Of a stretch of 64,000 nucleotides of DNA, positions 1 through 48,729 are shown piece by piece. A program made the position numbers and the translations under genes. Below the pieces are notes generated by a model, which saw nothing but the letters and a program-made list of their open reading frames with translations, searched no databases and was not told the DNA's origin. The first letter of the stretch is position 1; each line of letters starts with the position of its first letter. The stretch spans positions 38,596,625 through 38,660,624 of the forward strand of contig NC_089783.1 in assembly GCF_040412425.1 (NCBI RefSeq). Reading direction: 5' to 3'. Source of the DNA: Macrobrachium rosenbergii (taxonomy: Eukaryota; Arthropoda; Malacostraca; Decapoda; Palaemonidae).

Positions 1-66
<66 letters not shown>
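1..66. repeat. (TA)n microsatellite, continues off window
   Basis: Uninterrupted TA from the window edge; directly abuts the foldback at 66-201. Confidence 0.95.
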
Positions 67-69
<3 letters not shown>

Positions 70-201
70 GAATGTCAAAGAAAGAGAAACAATGGAGTAA
101 TGCAAGGACTTTCGACTTAAAGTCCTTTACTTAGCAGACAAGAAGTCGAAAGGCCTTGCAGTACTCCACTGTTTCTATTTCCTTCGTGGCATTGCCTTTA
201 T
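66..201. repeat. Foldback (MITE-like) element beside (TA)n
   Basis: The arms 66-115 and about 144-201 are imperfect reverse complements. Arm 1 reads AAGGAATG ... GCAAGGACTTTCGACTT; arm 2 returns AAGTCGAAAGGCCTTGC ... CATTGCCTTT. A spacer of about 28 bp lies between. No coding capacity. Confidence 0.65.
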
Positions 202-260
202 TTATATATTCATCACGTTCCATATTATCGTGATTCAGTTATACACGTGTAGGTGCGTGA

Positions 261-450
<190 letters not shown>

Positions 451-941
451 CAGCGTATTCGTTGTCAACAGCCATAAATACAAAACAATGGCTTACAGAG
501 TAAGTCCCGTTGATAACAGTCCTATTTGCTAAAGTTCGCAATAGTTTAGATGAAATGGAAGCAAACAATTGATCACTCAGAAATTGGTAACGTGAAAAAT
601 ATTCCACATTTCACAATTAACAGAGAGCAAAATCTGAAAAAAAAAAATAAATAAATAAAGCATTCCCGCGAGTCCTTTTCCTGCGAATAATTCAACAAGC
701 CATTTAAACCATAAATTGGTCTCACCTCACTTCGTTAGTGAAGATTCCTCATTACTTGGTGGAATAAAAATAAATTAATTTTGTTTTTAATATTCCTAAA
801 TACAGCCACAAAATTGCTTGTAAGGATGGGAAAATCGTTGTATCAAGTTATTGCTTCCTTGGTGATGTACATGGAATGAATTTTGGTTAACATTTTGAGT
901 AATTTTTTCGTAATATATATATATTGTATGTATATGTGCAT

Positions 942-1195
<254 letters not shown>

Positions 1196-1279
1196 TGTTA
1201 AGGGCGTTGTCACAGGCCCCAACTCAAACCTAATGCTGGTAAATAAAAGAACCTAAAAAATATTTCTGAGAAATATACC

Positions 1280-1510
1280 ATGCTGTGGAGCACAAGCTAC
1301 GAGCAAAGGCAGAGAAACAAATGCAAGTACCAAGAGTCCAAGATGGAATGAGACTAGGGGAAGATGAAGTGATACTTATCGTCCTGGGAGCACTAGGAGT
1401 AATTCCAGAGGATATCAGGAAGGACTTAGACAGGACCGGATGAACAGCAAGGATATTCAGCAATGCTGGAATCCTAGGAAAACAGGATGGTGAGGGTTAG
1501 ACACTGAGGA
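1280..1510 (+). pseudogene. Remnant of a LINE reverse-transcriptase C-terminus
   Basis: One plus frame reads EHKLRAKAEKQMQVPRVQ, then EDEVILIVLGALGVIPEDI, a stop, then TARIFSNAGILGK. The pattern (V)ILIVLGALGVIP ... TARIL resembles the C-terminal tail of R2-like LINE polymerases (usual form PIVVGALGxxxK ... LLGTARILRxVL), recalled from memory. No upstream RT core is visible, so this is a short 3' relic. The 1.2 kb after it (1500-2700) holds nothing I recognise. Confidence 0.4.
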
Positions 1511-2713
1511 GGAAGGTTGCAATCCGGTTCCAGATTTACGGATGCCATCCTAGCAAGGTTGTGAATGAGAACTATAATAAAATATGCTAAAATTACAAAG
1601 ATATTAGATTCTGCATCTTTGCATAACTGTACACCAGTTAAATTCATCCCAAATTATAAAATCATATACAAAAATCTCAAAACTCATAACAGATGAATAT
1701 CAACTACGTACTCTTTAACACTGTGTTACCGGAGAGCCAAAAATGCAAGTTTTTAATTTTTGTCCTTCCACCTTCGGCTGACAGCACTGTGAAATGACAC
1801 TTGATTTTCTGCCTTGTTCTTTTTATCCCTCGATAGAGAGCTGTCAGGGAAAGTTAGGGAGAAGAATATACGTGATTTTTTAAAGTCAGTTTCATACATT
1901 TCCTATTTTTTTTTTAGTGACAGGAAAACGATGAATTTTCTTTAATTTTGTATCATTATTCTAGAGAGAGAAAGGGGGTGGGGGAGGGGTCAGCAATCAT
2001 ACCTGTATCTGCATGTCAGTGTTATGCACTAATACCATCATCAGACAATTTCCACGTTTTGACGACAAAAGTAAAGTGTTAAGAACATGTTGAAACGGAT
2101 CTATAATTTTTCAAAACCAAGCAGGGCATTGCATTCGAAGTCAATTCACAATATTTGCCTCCAATCAGTTTTAATGCACTTGCGTTCCGTGACGGTACAA
2201 GGTAACAACCGTATGTTGACACTGGCAGTTAACTAGTGGTATTGACCATTTTACAATATTCATGGTTTGACCCTCAAGCTAGTAGGTTAAGTATATATTT
2301 CACGGGAAAAAAACTCTTGTATTTCATGGATGTATCTTTTTTTATATAAACTAATGTGCCAAGGTGGCTACGTGAGAGGTTTTTGTATAGAGTCGAAAGA
2401 TAAAGACCAAATTGTGTCAGTGAACGACAAGAAGGTCTCGTTCAGTGAAGTCAAGTGCTGGTACGTTGATGAATAAATAAAATGAAAGCACGAACAATCC
2501 CAGTAAATATATATTAAGAAAAACAGGCTTAGAGAAAGCATTTTAAACTAGTCATAACACCATCAAACAAAACATTAGTAACAACACAAAAACAACATTT
2601 TCCACCAGTGAATAAGAGACGTCCATAGGTTTGGAAAACACGGTTATATAGATAACAGCTTTAACTGAGTAATTCCCCGACCATTCCTTGATCTTCCTTT
2701 CAGCTTACATTCA
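1511..2713. other. Gene-free stretch including sulfotransferase 3' flank
   Basis: AT-rich DNA with a few homopolymers. No coding frame or repeat recognised. The 3' UTR of the sulfotransferase (minus strand) must occupy the upper part. Confidence 0.5.
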
Positions 2714-37716
<35,003 letters not shown>

Positions 37717-37774
37717 GACGGTTCTCTCTGCTTTCCTCTTACACGGAGTTCAGCTGCCAACGACGTCAAACCAA

Positions 37775-37800
37775 CGACTGACTGGTCGACTGACTGACTA
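37775..37800 (-). promoter_or_regulatory. Candidate arthropod initiator cluster upstream of exon 1
   Basis: Three minus-strand TCAGT motifs at 37777-37781, 37789-37793 and 37793-37797 lie 60-80 bp upstream of the proposed start codon. TCAGT is the arthropod Inr consensus. No convincing TATA box nearby. Weak evidence. Confidence 0.25.
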
Positions 37801-38322
37801 GGCATCCCGCTAGTCGATAGCTTGGGACCCACACTGGACGCCATATGATACGGTTCGCGATGACTTTACACTTCTCTCCGTTGTGTGTTTGTTTGTATCT
37901 GACGTTAACCATGACTCATTAACATCGTGGATAGAAGGGGTGAACTGTATCGCCTACTTTTACCAGGGTTATTGCGTAGTGGACGCACTCACTCTCTCTT
38001 TCTCGCTCTCACACACCCCGACACCGAGAAACCTAGAGTGCGTTTTCCGAAACTTTTTAGGCTATTATGCAAAATGTCACTGTGACTTCCCTCCCCTTTT
38101 ACATTTTACCTTAAAATGAATTTATGTACCTTGAAGTCTGCTGACTGTGGTGGGGTGCAACTAGGCTGGGAAGGGCATGGAGCCACCAAGCTCATCCCAA
38201 ATGGCTTGTTGACAATCAGAAGGCAATATCTCGTGGAGTTACGTGTTAACTCCTTCATGCGGAAAAAGGTTATGGTGTACACACACATTACACATTATTT
38301 ATGTACATAAATACATACACAC

Positions 38323-38453
<131 letters not shown>

Positions 38454-38796
38454 TTCTGGCTAGAGATGGTTTCAAGTTTTCATGGTAAGACAAAAAAATT
38501 AGGCATATGCGTTAAATCTTATTATGAAAAACATACCTAATAGTGAGATAAATGTGGTGGGCCACAGCTAAGATAAAGAGGTAGGCTAAATGAATATGTG
38601 AGGCAAACTAGCCTTACACAGCGAGGAACCGGAGTTCAATCCCAAGGTGAACTGGCTCTGGTCCGTTTCCTGAAAAATCCTTCATACCTCTGACAACCTA
38701 AACCGAGAATTGTGTACATGGTGGTTCATCGGCTGTGATGGGTTGCAACTGCATCCCTCAAAAATGTTGAAAATTGTAAGATTAACAAATAGCTGA

Positions 38797-38801
<5 letters not shown>

Positions 38802-38869
<68 letters not shown>
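38802..38869. repeat. (TA)n microsatellite
   Basis: About 34 TA units. Confidence 0.95.
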
Positions 38870-38872
<3 letters not shown>

Positions 38873-39179
38873 GTAAAAAATATTTAGTAGTAGTTTATCT
38901 GATAATCACCAGTCCTACCGCAAAAAGAAAAGGAAAACAGGAAAATTGTTTGCTGCTTTTATAAATAATGCACTTAATAGCCTCTATCATTCAGTCTGCA
39001 ATAATATGATGTCGTCTCTAAAGAGAGATTATTCCGTAACCTTTCAACGGGAACGGCTTTCTACATAAGGTCGATCTAATTTTACATGGCATGTTTACAT
39101 TAAAAAGACATGCCAGTGTTTACAAACTATATACAATGAAACAAGTAAAAAATGCGCCGAAGTTTCTTCGGCGCAATAG

Positions 39180-39466
39180 AGTTTTCTGTATAAGCCGCGG
39201 CCCATAAAGCTTTCAGGCACAGCCCCGTTGTGGGATGTCCAATAGCGTTGCCAGACGCACGATTATGTCTAACTTTAACCTTAAATAAAATGAAAACTAC
39301 TGAGGCTAGGGGGTTGCAATTTGGTATGTTTGATGATTAGAGGGCGGATGATCAACGCACCAGTTTGCAGCCCTCTAGCCTCAGTAGTTTTTAAGATCTG
39401 AGGGCGGACAGAAACAGTGCGGACGGACAAACAAAGCCGGCACATTAGTTTTCCTTTACAGAAAAC
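39180..39466. mobile_element. Miniature inverted-repeat element, copy 2
   Basis: Ends AGTTTTCTGTA and TACAGAAAACT. Interior hairpin arms 39288-39325 and 39358-39394 (TACTGAGGCTAGGGGG / CCCTCTAGCCTCAGTA). Both copies are preceded by AAAAAATGCGCC ... GAAGTTTCTTCG. Shorter than copy 1 by about 60 bp. Confidence 0.65.
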
Positions 39467-40048
39467 TGAAAAAAACGATATCAGTAAAAGAACCAACGTA
39501 AGAAATGAGTTGGTCACGAATGCCATTTTCTAAATCATTGAAGCTTTTTTTTTTTTTTTTTTTTTTTAACTGTGGCCAAAAATTAAGGTTGTCATCCTCC
39601 CGCTGCTGGTACATAGGAACTTGGCCTCCTTTACATCATGTATGAAATTATTTTTAACCGCATTCTTTTGCCGCTGACACGTAAGACAGCGGTTGGAGCG
39701 TCTGAATTATTGCGGCGCAAAAGTATGAATTGTGCCAGGCAAAATTACCTGTATCTTTGCAGTGGAATACAGGCTTCCGATCAATGTGTCAAGATATGAT
39801 TTATTTCTTTTAATTCCTATTAATCTTTCATCCATCGGTCTTGCAGTTGGTGGACGTAGATCCGTGGAACAATTCTTTTTTAATATATCCGTCTGAGTAG
39901 TTGAAATAAAAAAAAAAAAAAAAAAAAACGCGCTGTCGGCACCGCGAAATAAGACATGCCTTCAAAAAAGCACTCACGATGTAGCTCACGTAGAGCTTTT
40001 GAAAAAAAAAAAAATTCGGAGCTGTTATTCGAAAAACCTGATAGTCAT

Positions 40049-40345
40049 TGATATCAATATTAACGGCAAAAATAATATTACCTTTACTCATAATATTAAT
40101 GACTCATAATATTAATGACAATATTATTTTGCCATTATTACTAATAATGATGTTATTATTACTATTATTTACTTTGACAATAACGAATAAAATGGATATT
40201 ACTGTTTTACCAGTAATATCAATATTAATGGCAAAAAATATTATCTTTAATCATGATATTAATGACAATATTGTTTTGCCATTATTATTAATAATAATAT
40301 AATTATCATTATCATTTAGTTTGACAATAACAAGAAATAAAATGA
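40049..40345. repeat. Tandem duplication, ~155-bp AT-rich unit, 2 copies
   Basis: Both copies run from ATATCAATATTAA through TTTGCCATTATTA to TTTGACAATAACAA. Confidence 0.8.
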
Positions 40346-40924
40346 ACGTAGAAACATCACGGTCGCGCAAAAGTCGTTCTGTGATTTTTCATGGTCTCTG
40401 CTTAGATCTCTGAGAGTCTAAAGTAACTTTTTGCTTATTCATAATTGATGTGTCAACTATAGTGGAAGAAATCTGGTTTAACCTAAAGAAACAAGAGTGA
40501 CAATAATGATACTACAGGAATTGCATCAACCGTTTTTGAGATACAGGGAAATTAATATCTTAAACTAGAATTGTATCGTAACGGTATATACAGATCTCAT
40601 TATAATATGACAAACTCACAAACTGTAGGCTACCTAAAAAGGGAATGACATGACTGTCTTCTGGTTTATTGTTCATAGCAGTTAAAGTAATGGGTAATTT
40701 TTTTTTCTCCCTCTCCCCTCTCTATATGGCTAAACACAGGATCTTTTACGGTGTAAAAACCTTTTAATTTTAATTAAGTTATCTTTCTCCCCTTTCCCTC
40801 CCTCACATTCTCTCTCTCTCTCTCTCTCTCTGGAGTATTACAAGGAAAACCAGTTTTGATGACCGAAATTCATAATCATTTCAACTTCCCCAGGAAGGAA
40901 AAATAATTATAAATTTCAGCTGAC

Positions 40925-41322
40925 TCTACAGTAGATCCTCGATTCCCTTTTCCTGTCAAGAGCAAACAGATTTTCTGAACAGCAACCCCAATATGCAGTA
41001 AATGTGCCTCGCTGTCGAACTTCTCAGTTCCAGAAGTCCTTTATTCCTCACACCATTGGACTATGGAACAGCCTCCTTGAGGAGGTCGTACAATTCAGAC
41101 TGCTGATGTAATGCATTATCACCCTAATACTATTCTTGTATCTTAATAGTCTACTTACATTTTTATTTATTAATTTCTTAATTTATCTGTTTCTCTAATA
41201 ATTGGTCTCCGCTTTCTGTATTTCCTATTGCCTTCTGTTACTTCTTTCGAATGAACACCGTATTCTTTGGAAGATTGAGCCAATGGCCCCTGTCAGCTTG
41301 TTCCATAGAAATAGGGTTCATC

Positions 41323-41400
<78 letters not shown>
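40925..41400 (+). mobile_element. LINE 3' end with RT C-terminal tail and (AAT)n
   Basis: A plus frame reads VPRCRTSQFQKSFIPHTIGL then WNSLLEEVVQF, the common C-terminal tail of Jockey/CR1-type LINE RTs (RTxxFxRSFLPxxxRLWNxLP). About 200 bp on comes the block shared with the minus copies at 26.7, 28.7 and 29.2 kb, then (AAT)n at 41326-41400. The shared block is therefore this LINE's 3' end and the trinucleotide run its tail. Confidence 0.65.
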
Positions 41401-41879
41401 GTGAATGCCTCAGGATCTGGAGTCAGTTGTGTTTTCAGTATGTGAATGAAGACAGATTACTGTTTTCTACAATTGCTTGAGAGAGACAGCACCGTGATGT
41501 GGTGTGCACTGAAGATCCACCTTGCTTGCTTTTGCGGTTTTTGAAATATCGTCTGTCTACCCGGTAAAAAAAAAAAAAAAGTGTGCATTTGCTATTAGAG
41601 GTTCTGCTTTCAAAGTCATTAAGAATGCAAATGAGAATGGTCCTCTCTCTCTCTCTCTTTCTCTTTCTTTGGTCCTTTAAAAGTTGTAAGATGAAGTTAG
41701 GTTGCTTAATATGCTTGAATGTTGTGTGTGCTTTTTAGTTACCAAATTTTCTAAAAAAAAATATTTCCATTTTAATACATGAACACCGAATCATTTCCAT
41801 TTGTTTTTCTTGAGGATATTTCAAGTCACGCAATGGAACCATTTTTTCATAAACGTATTTACCTCTGCAACCTAGTTTC

Positions 41880-42640
41880 ACTTTCCTCTCTCTCTCTCTC
41901 TCTCTCTCTCCCGTCTTCCGACCTCATTTAATCACTTGATCCCACAATAAAGAAAAAGGAGAGAAAAGAAAACATTTGCGTCCTAGATAAGACTCATACT
42001 CTAAGTAAACACCTCGCCTAATCCTAACCGAAGACGCGACGACCCCCTCCCCCCAAAAACCCCCCAACGCTGCAGGCTGCAAATTAACTCCTGTCTCCCG
42101 CAGGGCGTAAAAACAGACGTGAGTACGCAGTTGCCCGAGTATAAATTAGCTTGTGCCTGTGCGGCCTATTAAATACGACATGTGTCCGTATTTCGTCTTC
42201 CCTGCGTGTATTTACTGCGTTAACTGCTTCCGGTGCAATCAAGCTCTGTTTTGCTTCCAGTGGTTTATCCAACTCTTTTCTTTTGTTTTGTTTTGAGGTG
42301 ACTGTCTGCAGAACTGCAAACAATCCTACACTTATTTCAAGGAAAATAGAAATACTGCTAAGGAAAATTCATTAAGGATATGTAATGTTAAACTACAACT
42401 ATCTCTATTATAGAATAACATTTACTACGTGATAATTTCCAAGTTCTCTCACTTGTTCATTCACTTATCACTTATACTCTCTTATAATCGATGCACACAA
42501 AAAAATGTTTCACGAACAAATTGATTTCCGTTGCAAAAAAAAAAAAAAAAAAAAAAAAAAATCACGCGTTCTTGTCTTGTCAGTTTACTCAAATGGTTAC
42601 GCATCATTAACCTGTCCTTGAAATCACCTTTAGTCTGAAA
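41880..42640. other. Gene-free stretch with homopolymers
   Basis: Short (TC)n at 41886-41910, an A-run at 42533-42561 and nothing else recognised. Confidence 0.4.
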
Positions 42641-42839
42641 TGCTCATTGTTATGGCACTTCTTTCTTTCTTTCTCGGGTCTAGCATAAATATCTGTTCTA
42701 TAAGTCGTATTCAAGCAAAGGCGGTCTCACCAAGTCTAGTTCCGTCGAAATTTCTTAATAAACGGCACAAAGTAAAGTCTCATATATCTGTACCGATTTT
42801 CTTTTCAACTTTTGAGAAGCCTCTGGGCTGATACAAAAG

Positions 42840-42895
42840 AAAAGTCTAAAGTCTAAAGTCTAAATTCTGACGTCTACAGTTTAAAGTCTAGGGGA
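42840..42895. repeat. Short AAGTCTAAA minisatellite
   Basis: Nine-bp units AAGTCTAAA repeated with decay. Confidence 0.7.
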
Positions 42896-43235
42896 AGTGA
42901 ACCACAGGTTTAAGGAATAAACTGAAACAAAGAAAACGGTGAATCTGAGAATTACTCTTCAAAAGGTAGGCTAATGTTGGATTTAAAAGGTAAAGCGGGA
43001 ATTTTGGGATGCAATGATTAAAAAAATGAAAAGAAGTCAGCAATAAATATAGTTCCAAAATCCATGGGGATTAAAAGCTAAATATGGAGCAGACATAAAA
43101 AGAGAACATGGATGGTTTATGGAATAAGCTGTGTAAAGTTAAGAGATGAACAAAAACTTCGGTGGGAAGTAAATAATAAAAATCGTTAAATAATTTATAG
43201 AAAAGTGAATGTTCTAAAGTTTTAGGGCGCAAAGG

Positions 43236-43568
43236 GAAGCTTTGCTAGGTGCGATTATCGCTCGACGATGATCGTTCCTGGATTAACGTTGATCGCCAAA
43301 CGATTTTTAGAGCACTACTGTAATTTGCCTGTTTTTGTTAATTGGCTGATTTGCGTTGAACGATTGACGGTAGGTCTACCGTCAATCGTTCAAAGCAAAA
43401 CAGCCCAATTAACAAAAGCAAGCAAATGAATGCTCTAAAACCGCCAATCGTGCAAAGCAAAACAGCCCAATTAACAAAAACAAGCAAATTAGTGCTCTAA
43501 AAATCGTTTGGCGATCATCGTTAATCCAGGAATTTCATAGCTGAGCGATAATCGCACCGAGCAAAACC
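43236..43568. repeat. Large palindromic foldback element
   Basis: The centre is CGATTGACGGTAG / CTACCGTCAATCG (43361-43373 and 43376-43388). The arms extend out to GGTGCGATTATCGCTC on the left and GAGCGATAATCGCACC on the right. The right arm holds an internal duplication of about 63 bp (CAATCGT ... CAAAGCAAAACAGCCC twice). No coding frame. Confidence 0.85.
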
Positions 43569-43899
43569 TAACTTAAGCATGAAATTATGGATCGAACGGC
43601 TCAAAGTAAAACGATGTAGATAATAAAATGAATATCGTCATAGTCCAAGAAAATTTGCGATCAAATAAAAAATTATTAGGACAAACTGAATGCCTCTAAA
43701 AACTGGTCAGGATATTAAATAAAGCAGAATAAAGGTATCTTGGGCCAGGCTTCGAGACGGTACGTCGCGTCTTTAGGGCGGGACTTGCTGTTAGAACCCA
43801 CCTTCATTACACTGTCCTTACTGATATAGGTAGGCTAGTATCGTGCATAAACCATCAGTTTGGTGAAAATTCATAAACGAGAAAAGAATCATCAAGTGT

Positions 43900-44031
<132 letters not shown>

Positions 44032-44390
44032 CAATATATAGTATTGATTTAAATATATCTATTTCCAGGTATAGCAAGATAAAAAATGGCAGCACTTTAT
44101 GGTGTTCCTCTGAGAGCAAGAGCCTGTGCAGGCAAGTTGCTGGCTAAACCAAAGAAGAAAATTATGGTGAAGAAAAGGCCATTTTACGCGTGCACTTAGC
44201 AAGAGCGGTAGTTTTCCATTAATTAGTCAATGAACCGGTTGGGGTGAGTAATTTTGACGTTTATAAATATCCATATCACATGTCAATACTTGTAATAATC
44301 GCTGCTTAAAGAAAGAGTAAGAACCGGGATTGTTTATCACTGTCAACACTAGCGGATCCGGAAAAATTTAATGGGGCGGGAACCAATTTT

Positions 44391-44646
<256 letters not shown>

Positions 44647-44978
44647 CTCATTGATGTTATTATCTGAACCTTCAATATTATTATTTTGTCATTATTTTTC
44701 GTGGTGGGGCACGTGCCCAGGTGTCACCACGGCGAATCCGCTAGTGACAGTCAACTAATAACGCGCATTGTTTATAATAAGTTACTGTGTCACTAACTGG
44801 ATTGCACCAACGCTGGTAATGCAGGTCTAGCTTGATAGGTTGGTTACCTGGTGGTGAAGTCAATTATGCTGCACGTAGCCTTCTTACCTCTTGAATTAAT
44901 TCCTGCTCATTTCCCTTTATGGCAGACTTTTACATCAGAACCAGAAATATGCAGACACAGATAATTTACATCAGAACC

Positions 44979-45168
<190 letters not shown>

Positions 45169-45169
45169 T

Positions 45170-46145
45170 TTTATATACATATAATTTTTTTTCACGTTCA
45201 GGTGTTTTGTTATCCTAGTGAAAACTACCAATCAATAATCAACAATCACTCAAACCAATAAGGGCAAGAGTGATACTATAACGTTAATATACAGCTGTAA
45301 CCCAACAAATTTCATGTCACAGATTAGGAAAGTATCTTGAAATATATTGAGAACGCAAAGACTAGCACAGATATTTTGTACTGACTTTAAATCCTTTCCC
45401 CAAAAAAGAAATAAATATTCAGTAATAGTCCTTACGTATAAATAAACTACATATTTCATACACAGATCGACTCATGTGTCAAATAAATTTTTAACTATCT
45501 TCCTAAAAGATATTGTCTGGAAAAAATGATTAATATCAAATATACTGAAAATATAAATGCAATTCTAGAATAAAATAAAAGAAATATATCAGGTTTCCCT
45601 TGTAATATTTGACAAAGCTGTTCGTTTTTTTTTTTTTTTGTGTGCGTGTATTTCAACTACCAAGAAATATTTTATAACTTCAAAGGTATTCATATTCTGT
45701 ATAACACGATCTTTTCTACGTAAACCATTTCAAATTATGGTATACATCACATAAAAAAACACATTTTATGACTGAATGGCTATTCAAATAACTGAGTAAC
45801 ATACCTCACAACTTACGTTCTTATTAAAGGATAATCATCCTTTTTCAAATCTCATATTGATAGTTTTATGTTAAACAAATAACGAACTTCCGGAAATAAA
45901 GAAACCAATAGGTATAGCCTATAAGTTAGCATACGGATTAGTAAGAACAATGAACATATGGAGTACGTAATCGGTTAGGAAGGCCTACGAGATTGCAAAC
46001 AATTATGACATGCAATTCATCATCTTTATGCCGCAAATAATATGGCAATTGTGGAACTCTTTTGCCAACAAAATGAAATCCATAAATAAACATGGACGTC
46101 TACAGAGGCAGTTTAGACTTGAAATTGCAAGCGTATCCAAAAAGT
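45170..46145. other. Gene-free AT-rich stretch
   Basis: Nothing recognised. Confidence 0.4.
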
Positions 46146-46148
46146 GTG

Positions 46149-46265
46149 AAGATGAATATTACAACTATAATATTTGACATATATTTGCAAATCTCTCTTC
46201 TCCTTATGGAAAATACTCAGAGGAATACAAACAGAACATGCTTGGTTTACATTACTCTTAACACG
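46149..46265 (+). repeat. Dispersed repeat with (TA)n end, copy 1
   Basis: Shares ACAAACAGAACATGCTT and GTTTACATTACTCTTAAC with the inverted copy at 47887-48003; leads into (CA)n(TA)n at 46281-46398. Confidence 0.7.
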
Positions 46266-46280
46266 GAAAAAGACAAAAAG

Positions 46281-46303
46281 ACACACACACATACACACAA
46301 CAC

Positions 46304-46398
<95 letters not shown>
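46281..46398. repeat. (CA)n(TA)n microsatellite
   Basis: Follows the repeat copy above. Confidence 0.95.
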
Positions 46399-46401
<3 letters not shown>

Positions 46402-46479
46402 TTTTTCATGTATTTTATGGAAAAATCAGATACAAGATACAAACACACACACACACACACTGTATATATTCAAGATTTC

Positions 46480-47000
46480 AAAAATAAAATCTCTAATAAA
46501 TTACGACTGAAAATTAAAAAGTTCAAATCATATGAAAAATGCAATTTATCAAAAGTTAAATTATCAAACAAGAAATATTTAAAATGGTCTTAACTTCAGC
46601 AAAACTAAAGGAACAAAACAACTAAATGTAAATAAATTTTAAATAAAAAAATTTATTTTAAAATTCAAAATTTATAATTAAATTCACAACCTGAGAAAAC
46701 TATTTAAACAACACAAAATTTAATTAATTCTTGAAAACTAACACAAAACACAAAAATACATTAAAAAACTTTAATTTATCAAGAAATTAAATTAATCAAT
46801 AAACTATCAAGAATTATTCAAGATTTGAAAAGAAAATCTTAATAAATGAAAATTAAAACAAGTATGCAAAAATTATCCATATTTAAAATGCTAAGTAAAT
46901 AAATGTTATTATCAACAAAATCAAGAGATTGCAAACACAAGAACACATAAAAATACAGTAATTTATAAGTAAAATTTCACTAATATACCTTATTATACAT
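46480..47000. other. Very AT-rich gene-free stretch
   Basis: Low-complexity A/T with scattered TTAATTAA-like motifs; nothing recognised. Confidence 0.4.
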
Positions 47001-47806
47001 GGTAATTATAAGTAAAATTCACTTTACCTTACACATGCTTGTGAAAACCTTTGTAAAATACTTGCAGCTGCTTTTTAGATTCACAAAACACACTTTTTAT
47101 CAGGGCCATTGCTACCAAATTTTACACTTTCCTTATAATCAGATCTCAAAAGCTAAGTTTAATCCAAGTGACTACAAATATATTGTGTTAAAATTACTCT
47201 TTTTAAGAGATAGAGAGAGAGAGAGGGAACCACAGCTATCAGTCTCTCAAATAGGAATGAACAGATTTTTGGATTCCAGGAGGAGAAACAATAATATGAC
47301 GTCATAAAGGCAAAACGTTTGGAATGTAATCGGGACAATGCATGATGCAATTGATCAGGACATGTGCTCCAGTGCAATACTTGTCCATATTTCTCAAAAG
47401 GGCATACATGACCAGAGCCATGTATGTCACATATATTGTGAAACCTTCATCTTCACTTATGGGACAAAGCTTTTACAGAAATCTAAACATGACTCGACTG
47501 TTATTCCCGACCTGTCATCATGCCACCCAAAACAAAGTGCTTCTCTTATCTGAACTGATGACAGATGGCACAAATGGTCTAAAACTCGAATCTCTCTCTA
47601 CTGCTACTACGTTATTATCAAGAAAGATATTATTAATTCTAAATTACGCTGTTAAGTTAACTAAATCACTAACTCTTTTGAGATCTGATACTACACTACA
47701 TACGACATTTCAATAATCATTATTGTCACACATAGCACATGGTAAACAGAAGAGTAAATATATCAAAACTATGGGATGATATACATATTACAAGGCAACA
47801 TCATGA

Positions 47807-47807
<1 letters not shown>

Positions 47808-47886
<79 letters not shown>
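47808..47886. repeat. (TA)n microsatellite
   Basis: Abuts repeat copy 2 at 47887. Confidence 0.95.
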
Positions 47887-47888
<2 letters not shown>

Positions 47889-48003
47889 CTGTTTCGTTAA
47901 GAGTAATGTAAACTAAGCATGTTCTGTTTGTATCCCTCTGGGTATTTTTCTTGCTGAGAAGATAGATTTGCAAATTCAAGATAAATATTACAGTTGTGCA
48001 AAT
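47887..48003 (-). repeat. Dispersed repeat with (TA)n end, copy 2 (inverted)
   Basis: Reverse complement of 46149-46265, also with its 3' end at a (TA)n tract. Confidence 0.7.
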
Positions 48004-48036
48004 TTTGGGTAGGAGCAGTGCAAATATAAAATGTAT

Positions 48037-48039
<3 letters not shown>

Positions 48040-48092
<53 letters not shown>
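48040..48092. repeat. (TC)n microsatellite
   Basis: About 26 TC units. Confidence 0.95.
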
Positions 48093-48095
<3 letters not shown>

Positions 48096-48254
48096 ATTTG
48101 AGTACTTTTATGTGCAAACAGCAACCATATTATCTCCATTTCAATGTCAATTTACCGAATCCTATCAGAAATTATAAATATGGATAAGTCGTTCAAGAAC
48201 TACATTACAAAACCTTCATAGAAAATTTTATGGTATCGTTTGCAGCGCTTTCTT

Positions 48255-48715
48255 CACTTTTATGACAAATAGTCACTTTTATGCCATATAGTAAATTTTA
48301 TGACAGATAGTCAGTTTTATTACAGACAGTCACTTTTATTACAAATAGTCAGTTTTATTACAGACAGTCACTTTTATGACACAGCCAAATAGTCAGTTTT
48401 ATGACAGATAATCACTTTTATGACAAATAATCACTTTTATGACAAATAATCAGTTCATGACAAATAGTCACTATTATGATAAATGGTCACTTTGATTGCA
48501 AATAGTCACTTTTATGATAAATAGACAGTTTTGTACCAAATTTGTAACTTTTATTACAAATAGACAATTTTGTGCGAAATAGTCACTGACGACAAATAGT
48601 TTTATGACAAATACCCACTTTTATGCCAAATAGTCCCGTTTATGCCAAATAGACAATTTTGTGCCAAATAGTCACTTTTATGACAAATAGTCACTTGTAC
48701 GACAAATAGTCGCTC
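48255..48715. repeat. 19-bp minisatellite, about 24 copies
   Basis: Unit CACTTTTATGACAAATAGT with common variants CAGTTTTATTACAGACAGT. Confidence 0.9.
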
Positions 48716-48729
48716 TAAATCATGTGTAT

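Noticed and set aside
38620..38660. B-box-like GGAGTTCAATCCC
   Set aside because: No A-box at the right distance and no tRNA fold.
41202..41480. Asn-rich frame at a trinucleotide tract
   Set aside because: It is the (AAT)n tail of a LINE 3' fragment.
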